Positions 1-6,076 of a stretch of DNA of 7,541 nt are shown in pieces. This DNA is from Anaerolineae bacterium (GTDB taxonomy: Bacteria; Chloroflexota; Anaerolineae; B4-G1; SLSP01). Below the pieces are notes generated by a model. It was not told the origin of the DNA. It saw only the letters and a list, made by a program, of their open reading frames with translations, and did no database searches. The stretch spans positions 1 through 7,541 of the forward strand of contig JAFGNI010000484.1 of the NCBI GenBank assembly GCA_016927095.1, given 5' to 3'. Within the stretch, counting starts at the first letter, position 1, and each line of letters opens with the position of its first letter. The translations under genes were made by a program, and so were the position numbers.

Positions 1-1
1 A

Positions 2-892
2 GCCTATGAGCGTGATCTCGGACAGTTTGCTGACTTCGTCACCGCGTGCGGTGCCGCGCACGTATCGGACCTCGAACCCGAGGAGTTGGAGGACTTCGTC
101 GGTTTTCTACAGGACAAAGGCTACAAGTCCTCGACGGTAGCCCGCAAAGTTGCGGCGACCCGTGCCTTCTTGAAGTTTCTCTATGCCGAGGGCGTCGCGG
201 CGCCCGATCTGCTCGACTGGCTGCAGCAGCCTAAGGTCGAGCGGCGCCTGCCCAAGACGCTCTCCCGCGATCAAGTCGACCGCTTGATCGAGGCGACCTC
301 CCTGGAAAAGACGCCGCTGGCCGTCCGTGACCGCGCGATCCTAGAAGTGCTCTACGCAACAGGGATGCGCGCTTCGGAGATCATCCAGATCCAGGTGAAG
401 GATGTGGACACTGAGTTGGGAAGCATCCGCTGCTATGGGAAGGGCAGCAAGGAGCGCGTCGTCCCGCTCCACGGAGAAGCCATCCGGGCACTGCAGCGCT
501 ACGCAGACGAGGGCCGCCCGTATCTCCTGCGCGAGGCCGGCGAGGGTACGTATTTCGTCAATAACCTTGGCAGGCCATTGACGCGCCAGGGGCTGCATTT
601 CCTGATCCGGCACTATGCCGAGGCCGCAGGACTCGGGGACTGGGTCACACCCCACACACTGCGGCACACTTTCGCGACGCATCTACTGGAAGGCGGCGCA
701 GAGCTGCGGGAGGTGCAACAGCTGCTGGGACACGCGAGCATCACATCAACGCAGATCTACACCGAGGTGTCGAGCCGGCGACGGCGGGAAGCCTATGATC
801 GGGCGCATCCGCGTGCGCAGTTCTCGGTGCCGGTGAGGGAACGGCATCGAGAGGATGATGGGCGAGAGAGCAAGGGCGAGTTGAGCCAGTAA
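2..892 (+). CDS. xerD: Site-specific tyrosine recombinase, XerC/XerD family (5' end outside window)
   Basis: Cuts and rejoins DNA through a 3'-phosphotyrosine bond; the family resolves chromosome dimers at dif together with FtsK. The frame is open from base 2 (AYERDL...), which matches the start of the SAM-like core-binding domain at about residue 28 of E. coli XerD. About 27 residues are therefore missing upstream, and the TTG at 86 is an internal Leu, not a start. Numbering the 296 visible residues from base 2, all catalytic residues are present with exactly XerD spacing: Arg123 (GMRASE), Lys147 (GKGSKER), His218 and Arg221 (HTLRH), His244 (LGHAS) and nucleophile Tyr253 (codon 758-760). The C-terminal 'AHPRA' favours XerD over XerC. 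A charged tail of 24 residues follows it, longer than in E. coli XerD. The TAA stop overlaps the Shine-Dalgarno of the next gene. A related XerC or integrase-like paralogue cannot be excluded, but the length and chromosomal setting argue for the housekeeping enzyme. Confidence 0.93.
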   Translation, partial: AYERDLGQFADFVTACGAAHVSDLEPEELEDFVGFLQDKGYKSSTVARKVAATRAFLKFLYAEGVAAPDLLDWLQQPKVERRLPKTLSRDQVDRLIEATSLEKTPLAVRDRAILEVLYATGMRASEIIQIQVKDVDTELGSIRCYGKGSKERVVPLHGEAIRALQRYADEGRPYLLREAGEGTYFVNNLGRPLTRQGLHFLIRHYAEAAGLGDWVTPHTLRHTFATHLLEGGAELREVQQLLGHASITSTQIYTEVSSRRRREAYDRAHPRAQFSVPVRERHREDDGRESKGELSQ

Positions 893-896
893 GGAG
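891..896 (+). promoter_or_regulatory. Shine-Dalgarno of the phosphorylase gene, overlapping the recombinase stop codon
   Basis: AAGGAG lies 7 nt before the ATG at 904 and shares its first two bases with the TAA stop (890-892) of the upstream gene. This supports the 904 start over the in-frame ATGs at 922 and 928. The arrangement would let ribosomes terminating on the recombinase reinitiate directly. Confidence 0.75.
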
Positions 897-903
897 AAGA
901 CCG

Positions 904-1743
904 ATGGACACGTTCTACTCGATGGACATGCTGAAGGAGGCCGCGGCGGCGGTACGAGCACGCGCGGATACGAAACCCGAGGTAGGACTCATTCTGGGTT
1001 CGGGACTGAGCGCGCTGGCCGAGAGCGTGAAAGACGCCGTCGTGGTGCCGTTTGGCGACATTCCCCACTTCCCGGTCTCTACCGTTGAGGGACACCGTGG
1101 CCAGTTGGTCTTGGGAAACCTCGAGGGCAAAAGCGTCGTCGTGATGCAGGGGCGCGCCCACTACTATGAGGGCTACAGTATGGGTCAGATCGGCCTACCC
1201 ATCCGCGTGATGGCCCTGCTGGGCGTGACAACGTTGGTCGTCACCAACGCTGCCGGCGGGCTCAACATGACCTACCAGCCGGGAGAGGTGATGATCATCC
1301 GCGATCATATCAACTTGATCGGTATGGCCGGCCTCAGCCCGCTGCGTGGCCCCAACCTGTCTGAGTTTGGCCCTCGCTTCCCAGGGATGAATGAGGCCTA
1401 CGATCCGGAGCTCAGGGCCCTGGCCCGGGAGATCGCGCTGGAAGCGCGGATCGCCGTTCAACAGGGCGTCTACATCTGCTTGGCTGGGCCCAACTTCGAA
1501 AGCCCGGCGGACGTGCGGTTCCTGCGCGTCACCGGCGCAGACGCGGTCGGCATGTCCACCGTGCCGGAGGTGATCACAGCACGCCACAGCGGTCTGCGGG
1601 TGCTGGGGCTATCCGGCATCACGAACACCTTGGTCGGCGAGGAGGGCGCACCGCCACCCAACCACGAAGAGGTCCTTGAGGCGGGCAAGCTGCTCGTCCC
1701 GCGGCTGGAGACGATCATCCGAGGTGTACTCCTGCGACTATGA
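904..1743 (+). CDS. punA: Purine nucleoside phosphorylase, trimeric (type I) class
   Basis: Phosphorolyses inosine/guanosine and deoxy forms to free base and (deoxy)ribose-1-phosphate in cytoplasmic purine salvage. The 279 residues are the usual length for the trimeric family and can be aligned with human PNP almost position for position: phosphate-binding Ser33 (LGSGL), His64 (EGHRG), Arg84 and His86 (QGRAHYYEG), and Ala116 (TNAAGG). The family signature region is AGPNFESPADVR, with Glu199; Met217-Ser218 (GMST), Asn241 (SGITN) and His254 (PNHEEV) follow. The Glu199/Asn241 pair corresponds to the residues that select 6-oxopurines in the mammalian enzyme, so adenosine is an unlikely main substrate (inference). 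The gene starts 11 bp after the recombinase stop with AAGGAG at good spacing, and its TGA overlaps the next ATG. MTAP, a close relative, is less likely because of the Glu/Asn pair. Confidence 0.95.
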   Translation: MDTFYSMDMLKEAAAAVRARADTKPEVGLILGSGLSALAESVKDAVVVPFGDIPHFPVSTVEGHRGQLVLGNLEGKSVVVMQGRAHYYEGYSMGQIGLPIRVMALLGVTTLVVTNAAGGLNMTYQPGEVMIIRDHINLIGMAGLSPLRGPNLSEFGPRFPGMNEAYDPELRALAREIALEARIAVQQGVYICLAGPNFESPADVRFLRVTGADAVGMSTVPEVITARHSGLRVLGLSGITNTLVGEEGAPPPNHEEVLEAGKLLVPRLETIIRGVLLRL

Positions 1744-2501
1744 CCGTTATCTTGAACTGGCTCAGTCAACAGGTCATCTGGATCTCGGTGATCTGTCTGA
1801 TCGGGGCGATAGGGTACGTCATCTCGGCGATCGTAGCCAAACGGCGGCGCGATACGGCGCAGTTCTCGCTGGAGCGCAACATCTACCATCAACAGATGAC
1901 CCGCGCCTGGTTAGTTGCAGGGCTTTTCCTGGCTCTCGCGTCCACCGTTTTTGCCGTCAGTCTCCACTGGATACCCGATAGCTTCCCGGGCAACAACCCG
2001 ACGCCGACGCCCAGCAGCGGTCTGTATACCCTAACGCCTGCGCCCAGCCAGCCGGACGGCGCGCTCTCAGCCACCCAGGTGATTACCCAGGTCGTCGTGT
2101 CAGCACCCGAGACGCTCGCGACGGCTACGCCCACGCCCCCGTCGTCGCCGGTGCCGCCGGAGCTTCTGCAACCCGACTGCCCCGACCCAGGCGCCCAGTT
2201 AACCGTACCCGTGGCAGGCGGCGAACTGAGCGGGGTGGTGGAGGTCCTGGGGACCGCGCAGGTCAACGCCTTTTCCTATTACCGGTTCGAGGTGATCTTC
2301 CCCAGTTCCGAGACACCGAACTTCATTGCCCAGTACGACAACGCGGTCGAGAACGGCGCGCTTGGCTCGTGGGACGTGTCGGATAGCTCACGTTACCCGG
2401 CGGGCGGCCCCTACAGGTTTCAACTTGTCGTTGTCGACATTTACGGCAATACAACAACGTGTACAATTCCTGTAAACATCGCGGCGCCTGCAGAAGAGTA
2501 A
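1740..2501 (+). CDS. Membrane-anchored protein with two TM helices, Pro/Thr/Ser linker and extracytoplasmic Ig-like domain
   Basis: No named function is recognised. The 253 residues contain TM1 at about 8-32, followed by a basic AKRRR stretch. A cytoplasmic loop of about 23 residues comes next, then TM2 at about 57-77. A low-complexity Pro/Thr/Ser-rich spacer follows (about 84-142, with PTPTPSS and TATPTPPSS). The C-terminal beta-rich domain (about 145-250) has alternating hydrophobic strands, a GxxxYRFQL strand and a 'D.YGN' turn. The positive-inside rule puts both termini outside and the loop inside. The two Cys of the outer part (147 and 241) flank the domain and could form a disulfide. 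This anchor-spacer-Ig-like design is common in Chloroflexota surface proteins (general knowledge; no search done). The start is fixed by the ATGA overlap with the phosphorylase stop. The only upstream purine stretch, GAGGTG at 1721-1726, is 13 nt away, so translation probably depends on coupling. A link to purine metabolism is not implied by the sequence. Confidence 0.85.
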   Translation: MTVILNWLSQQVIWISVICLIGAIGYVISAIVAKRRRDTAQFSLERNIYHQQMTRAWLVAGLFLALASTVFAVSLHWIPDSFPGNNPTPTPSSGLYTLTPAPSQPDGALSATQVITQVVVSAPETLATATPTPPSSPVPPELLQPDCPDPGAQLTVPVAGGELSGVVEVLGTAQVNAFSYYRFEVIFPSSETPNFIAQYDNAVENGALGSWDVSDSSRYPAGGPYRFQLVVVDIYGNTTTCTIPVNIAAPAEE

Positions 2502-2506
2502 GGAGG
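2500..2506 (+). promoter_or_regulatory. Strong Shine-Dalgarno that fixes a GTG start, overlapping the upstream stop
   Basis: AAGGAGG lies 5 nt before the GTG at 2512 and shares two bases with the TAA stop (2499-2501) of the upstream gene. It identifies GTG as the start codon of the acetyltransferase gene; no in-frame ATG lies closer. This is the second TAAGGAG junction in the window. Confidence 0.75.
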
Positions 2507-2511
2507 GTCCT

Positions 2512-3042
2512 GTGCTAGTCCGTGTCGCACGTGACGAAGATTGGGAGGGCTGTCTGGACGTAGACCTCTCCTATGAGACCGAGTTCGCCTGGCAGATGGA
2601 TGAGCATCACAGCAGTGGTGAATGGGAGGTCTCATTCCGGGAGATCCACCTACCGCGCGTCCTACGCATCACCACCACCACGACAGATGAGAGTCAGATG
2701 AAGAGCTGGCAGAATCGGGACCAGTTCTGGGTTGCGATCGATCATCGCGAGGTTATCGGCTACCTCGGGCTGGATATCGATATTGCGCAATACCAGGCGC
2801 GCGTCACAGACCTCGCCGTCAAATCCGATAACCGCCGGCAGGGTGTCGCAACGGAGATGCTGGCGCGTGCCACGGAATGGTGTCTGCGGCAGCACATCCG
2901 CCAGCTGATCCTCGTAGCTCCGCTGAAGGCCCACCCAGCCATCAGCTTCGCGCTCAAACAGCATTTCACATTCTGCGGATTCCAGGATGGCTACTGGCCC
3001 GGCCAGGAGGTCGCGCTGTTCTTCTGTCAGAGGATCCGCTAA
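2512..3042 (+). CDS. GNAT-family N-acetyltransferase
   Basis: Predicted to transfer an acetyl group from acetyl-CoA to an amine; the substrate cannot be read from the sequence. The protein is 176 residues, a normal length for a single GNAT domain. The acetyl-CoA site is clear in motif A: strand VTDLAVKSDNRR followed by Q-G-V-A-T, a (R/Q)xxGx(G/A) pyrophosphate loop at about 107-113, then an amphipathic helix. A strand (LILVAP, 132-137) and a C-terminal CGFQDGYWPG segment (155-164) match the usual end of the fold ('lGF'). The N-terminal part (about 12-70), which normally shapes the acceptor site, is acidic and Trp-rich and resembles no specific subfamily I can name. The GTG start is set by AAGGAGG 5 nt upstream, directly abutting the Ig-like protein gene, so it is probably the last gene of the xerD-punA operon. 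RimI-like protein acetylation is possible but unsupported. Confidence 0.88.
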   Translation: MLVRVARDEDWEGCLDVDLSYETEFAWQMDEHHSSGEWEVSFREIHLPRVLRITTTTTDESQMKSWQNRDQFWVAIDHREVIGYLGLDIDIAQYQARVTDLAVKSDNRRQGVATEMLARATEWCLRQHIRQLILVAPLKAHPAISFALKQHFTFCGFQDGYWPGQEVALFFCQRIR

Positions 3043-3114
3043 CCCGGCCGGCTCAGGGAGCGGCATGGCGCTTGAACCGGAGTGGGGTGCAGGGTAAAGC
3101 CCTTGCTCTTCGAC

Positions 3115-3142
3115 TTGGCTCAGCGCAACCCTGTGAGATCAT
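3115..3142 (+). promoter_or_regulatory. Weak candidate sigma-70-type promoter before the membrane receptor gene
   Basis: The 115-bp gap at 3043-3157 is the largest non-coding stretch. It contains TTGGCT (3115-3120), a 16-nt spacer, and GATCAT (3137-3142) preceded by TGA, an extended -10 arrangement. Both boxes are imperfect, and transcription from it would leave an untranslated leader of only about 10 nt or less before the ATG at 3158. No convincing terminator (GC stem plus T run) is present in the gap, so read-through from the upstream operon is also possible. Confidence 0.25.
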
Positions 3143-3157
3143 AACGTTCAACAACCT

Positions 3158-5059
3158 ATGGATTGGTTACACTTCCTCAGCCGCGCCAACGACGTCCTGA
3201 CTGCAGGCGTCGGGGCCACAGCCCTTGCCCTGGCGCTCTACCTGCTCTTCTACAACCGCGCAAGCCGTGTAGCCCAGACCTTCGTCGGGCTGCTAGGATG
3301 CGTCATCCTGGTCTATCTGACCGACCTGTTGCTCACCAACATCCCCGATCTCTCAGCATCCGAGAGCCTGCTGCGGTTGCAGTGGATCGGTATCGCGTTC
3401 ACGCCCTCTTTCTATCTGGAGTTCGTGCGCGCCCTCCGCCAGCCAGTCCTGAGGGACCGGTCACCTGGATGGCTGCGACCGGTGAGCTTTGGCATTAGCG
3501 CAGCCGTCACCCTAGCCGCGCTCTACAGCGACCTTGTCGTCAGGGGCCAGATCGTCTCCGCGGGAGCCTATCACCTCCGACCAGGGCCACTGTTCTACCC
3601 CTTCGCCGTCCTCTTCACCCTGGTTGCCCTTTGGGGGCTCCGCGACACGCTCATCACCCGCGAGCGGTGTTACACGCGCACGGCACGCCGCCGCATGGCC
3701 TATCTCGCCATCGGCTTTGTAGCCCCTGCGATGGGTGTTTTCCCCTATCTGCTCTTCACCGGATGGCCTACGGGGTTATCGTCCGGGGTCTTGCACAGCT
3801 TCCTGCTCCTGGGCAATATCGCGGTAGGGGTGATGCTGGTGATGGTGGCCTACAGCGTCGCCTTCTTCGGCACCCTGATGCCCGACCGCGTGATCAAGCA
3901 CCGTCTGGTCCGCTTCCTGCTTCGGGGACCGTTCACCGTCATCCTCGCCCTTGTCGCCTTCGGCTTGGGTCTGACGCTGGAACCATGGCTGGGACTGGCC
4001 CAGTACACGCTCTCCCTGAGCGCCCTCGCCGTCGCCATCATCGGGACGCAACTGGGGGTCGAGCTTCTCAAGCCCGTGATCGATCTGCTGCTCTACCGGG
4101 ATAGTGCCGCGGAGGTCACCCAGGTTCAGGAGCTGAGCCAGCGCTTGTTGACGACGGCTGATCTCAAGCAGTTCCTCGAGAACGTCCTAGCCGCGATCTG
4201 TGAGCTGATGCGCAGCGGTGGAGGGTTTCTTGCCATATTGGAGGAGGGCAAACTCCGCTGGGAGATCTGGTGCGACCTGTGGATGTCCCAGGAGGAAATC
4301 GCGCAGTTGCCCTTCGGCGAGGTCTCACAGGCCAAGGAAGAGGATGGTTTCATCCGCTGGAACAGCCACTGGATCATGCCATTGCGTGACAAGAGCGGCA
4401 ACGAGCTCCTGGGCCTGATCGGCATCAAGACGCCGGACGTGGAGACCCCGCTGTCGCCCGAACAGGCCGACCACCTGGACGAGCTCCTGAGGCAGGCCTC
4501 CGCAGCGTTGGCTGACCGTCAACTGCAGCAGGTTGTCTTCGCAGCTTTCACCCCGCTGCTGCCCGAACTGCGGGACATCCAGATGCGTGGTGGCATGCTG
4601 CGCTATGACGCTGAGTCCGTTGTCGGTTTCTCCCTCGTGCAGTCTCCCGAGCTCCCTCAGTGGGTCCATGACGCGCTATCACACTATTGGGGCGGACCGC
4701 GCCTGACGGAGAACCCCTTGCTGGAGCTGGAGGTCGTGCGCCAGGCGGCTCGCGAATATGACGGCAACGTCGTCAAGGGATTGCGCACGGTGCTAACCAA
4801 TGCAATTGAGCGTTTGCGCCCTGATGGTGAGCGCAAGTTGACAGCACCCGAGTGGCTGTTATACAATATCTTAGAGATGAAATTCCTGCGCGGGCAGAAG
4901 GTCCGCCAGGTGGCTATGCGCCTCGCCGTCAGCGAGTCGGACTTATACCGCAAGCAGCGAATTGCCATCGAAAACCTGGCCGACATCTTGGCAGAGATGG
5001 AAAGAGAAGCACAGAACGCAACTGAGCCACGCCCGGAAGCGACACATTCAATCCTATAG
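3158..5059 (+). CDS. Membrane receptor with N-terminal multi-TM sensor, GAF domain and C-terminal helix-turn-helix; no kinase domain
   Basis: Probably a membrane-bound sensor-regulator; signal and target are unknown. In 633 residues I see about nine hydrophobic helices (approximately 14-33, 41-60, 73-91, 107-128, 145-161, 179-202, 213-238, 257-276, 281-304). The first seven resemble the 7TM region found ahead of many histidine kinases. A linker helix with LLYRD (311-315) leads into a GAF domain (about 322-455), recognisable by its closing pattern 'PL.DKSGNELLGLIGI', 'LSPEQADHLDELLRQ' and a long exit helix. A helical segment (about 480-560, with HYWGGPRLTENPLLELEVV) precedes a C-terminal HTH (about 565-613). 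In it VRQVAMRLAVSESDLYRKQR looks like helix-turn-recognition helix in the style of sigma region 4 or LuxR. No HisKA, HATPase, GGDEF or receiver motif is present. The ATG at 3158 lacks a clear Shine-Dalgarno, so the exact start is less certain. The gene is preceded by a 115-bp gap and may have its own promoter. Confidence 0.85.
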   Translation: MDWLHFLSRANDVLTAGVGATALALALYLLFYNRASRVAQTFVGLLGCVILVYLTDLLLTNIPDLSASESLLRLQWIGIAFTPSFYLEFVRALRQPVLRDRSPGWLRPVSFGISAAVTLAALYSDLVVRGQIVSAGAYHLRPGPLFYPFAVLFTLVALWGLRDTLITRERCYTRTARRRMAYLAIGFVAPAMGVFPYLLFTGWPTGLSSGVLHSFLLLGNIAVGVMLVMVAYSVAFFGTLMPDRVIKHRLVRFLLRGPFTVILALVAFGLGLTLEPWLGLAQYTLSLSALAVAIIGTQLGVELLKPVIDLLLYRDSAAEVTQVQELSQRLLTTADLKQFLENVLAAICELMRSGGGFLAILEEGKLRWEIWCDLWMSQEEIAQLPFGEVSQAKEEDGFIRWNSHWIMPLRDKSGNELLGLIGIKTPDVETPLSPEQADHLDELLRQASAALADRQLQQVVFAAFTPLLPELRDIQMRGGMLRYDAESVVGFSLVQSPELPQWVHDALSHYWGGPRLTENPLLELEVVRQAAREYDGNVVKGLRTVLTNAIERLRPDGERKLTAPEWLLYNILEMKFLRGQKVRQVAMRLAVSESDLYRKQRIAIENLADILAEMEREAQNATEPRPEATHSIL

Positions 5060-5081
5060 AGAAAGCGCCCGGATCCTCCCC

Positions 5082-5113
5082 TTGTGTTGACCTTTAGCGT
5101 AGCGCATTATCGT
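5082..5113 (+). promoter_or_regulatory. Very weak candidate promoter before the S1-domain gene
   Basis: In the 72-bp gap, TTGACC (5087-5092) is a good -35 box, but the best -10 candidate at acceptable distance, TATCGT (5108-5113), gives only a 15-nt spacer. The alternative pair TTGTGT (5082-5087) and CATTAT (5105-5110) has a 17-nt spacer and a poor -35. Either would start transcription at or just before the Shine-Dalgarno, which makes both doubtful. Confidence 0.15.
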
Positions 5114-5129
5114 GAGTCAAGGAGTCACG
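5111..5129 (+). promoter_or_regulatory. Small hairpin carrying the Shine-Dalgarno of the S1-domain gene in its loop
   Basis: CGTGA (5111-5115) and TCACG (5125-5129) are perfect inverted repeats around a 9-nt loop, GTCAAGGAG, that holds the AAGGAG Shine-Dalgarno (5119-5124). A T-G wobble (5110/5130) can extend the stem. The ATG at 5132 follows two bases after the stem, and the Shine-Dalgarno spacing is 7 nt. This site decides the 5132 start over the earlier in-frame GTG at 5084. The repeats are visible directly; a regulatory role is inference. Confidence 0.45.
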
Positions 5130-5131
5130 GA

Positions 5132-6076
5132 ATGGACCACTATGTCCCCCCCTACTGCCCCCCGTGCGAGTTGTATTGGCAGACCATTCTGGAGGAGGGT
5201 CCCATCAGCATCGGTAACACCCCTAGCGCGTGGGAGTGGATAGAAGCCCCTGCAATCCCACTGGAAGTATGGGACGAAGCCAGTGAGATGGAACGCAAGC
5301 ACACAGTGATGGAGCTGGCGATCGACGGCTACAACCGTGGTGGTCTGATTGCGCACTGGAAGGAAATCGAGTGCTTCGTGCCGGCCTCGCACCTGATTGA
5401 GTATCCGTTCCCAGCCGACCCCGAGGCCAGGGAAGCGCGGTTCGCGACCTATGTGGGCAAGGTGTTGCGCCTTTGCCTGATAGAAGTCGAACCAACCCGC
5501 AACCGTATCCTGCTCTCCGAACGACAGGTGGATGAGTGCGAGATTGAGGAACCTGAATGGCCGGACTGGCTCTGCATTGGCAGCATCTGCAAGGGCAAGG
5601 TGACCAGCGTGCGTCCGTTTGGCGCGTTTGTCGACATAGGTCCCCTTGAAGGTATGGTTCATATCTCGGAAATCTCTTGGGGACGCGTCCGGCATCCGAG
5701 CGATTTTGTGGAGCCGGGTCAGGACGTGAGGGTCAAGATTCTTAGCGTAGATCTAGAGCATCAGCGTGTGGGCCTCAGCCTCAAACGGCTCTGCCCGAAT
5801 CCTTGGGACACTGTAGAAGATCATTTCAGACCGGGCGACGTGGTCACCGGAACCATCGCCAGCGTCGAACGCTTTGGGATCTTCGTCGAGCTGATGGAGG
5901 GCATCGAGGGGCTGCTGCACATCTCGGAGCTGAACCACGTGATGAGCCCGGATGATCTCCACAGGCAGTACTCAGACGGTCAGGCGATTACCGTGCAGAT
6001 CGTTGATATCACCCCTCACGAGCACCGGATCGCACTCAGATTGGCCACACCGGAAACGCCCTATGCCGCAGCGTAA
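5132..6076 (+). CDS. Protein with three S1 RNA-binding domains, ribosomal protein S1-like, with N-terminal CPPC motif
   Basis: Likely binds single-stranded RNA, as an S1-like translation or mRNA factor. From the ATG at 5132 the protein has 314 residues. After an N-terminal segment of about 50 residues there are three OB-fold S1 repeats. Repeat 1 (about 55-132) has the divergent form of early S1 domains in ribosomal S1: 'YNRGGLIAHWKEIECFVPASHL' pattern, YVGK, then NRILLSERQ. Repeats 2 (about 148-220) and 3 (about 230-305) have canonical cores: VRPFGAFVDIG...GMVHISEISW and VERFGIFVEL...GLLHISELNH. E. coli S1 has six repeats, while many other bacteria have three to five, so this is a short member. 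Cys9-Pro-Pro-Cys12 is unusual for the family and could bind metal or be redox-active. I place the start at 5132, not at the GTG at 5084, because of AAGGAG at 5119-5124. The stop lies inside the start region of the next gene. Confidence 0.87.
   Translation: MDHYVPPYCPPCELYWQTILEEGPISIGNTPSAWEWIEAPAIPLEVWDEASEMERKHTVMELAIDGYNRGGLIAHWKEIECFVPASHLIEYPFPADPEAREARFATYVGKVLRLCLIEVEPTRNRILLSERQVDECEIEEPEWPDWLCIGSICKGKVTSVRPFGAFVDIGPLEGMVHISEISWGRVRHPSDFVEPGQDVRVKILSVDLEHQRVGLSLKRLCPNPWDTVEDHFRPGDVVTGTIASVERFGIFVELMEGIEGLLHISELNHVMSPDDLHRQYSDGQAITVQIVDITPHEHRIALRLATPETPYAAA

Noticed and set aside
86..892. A recombinase gene starting at the TTG at 86
   Set aside because: The same frame is open to base 2 and the upstream residues (AYERDL, FADF) match the Xer core-binding domain, so TTG is an internal Leu codon and the gene is cut by the window edge.
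3043..3157. A rho-independent terminator after the acetyltransferase gene
   Set aside because: Only short stems such as GCTC-AGG-GAGC (3051-3061 region) and AGGG-TAAAG-CCCT (3091-3103) are visible, and neither is followed by a T run.
3130..3160. A dif-like Xer site around GATCATAACGTTCAAC
   Set aside because: It has some resemblance to half of a dif arm, but there is no matching second arm across a 6-bp spacer, and no other dif-like palindrome was found.
3158..5059. Calling the large membrane protein a sensor histidine kinase
   Set aside because: The N-terminal layout invites it, but there is no phospho-acceptor His box or N/G1/G2 ATP-binding motifs. The C-terminus is an HTH.
5084..5131. 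An upstream GTG start at 5084 adding 16 residues to the S1-domain protein
   Set aside because: There is no Shine-Dalgarno before it, and the added residues have no S1 similarity, whereas AAGGAG precedes the ATG at 5132 at ideal spacing.
5117..5695. A 192-codon open frame on the minus strand
   Set aside because: It lies opposite clear S1-domain coding sequence, has no recognisable domain, and is the sort of antisense opening expected in GC-rich DNA.
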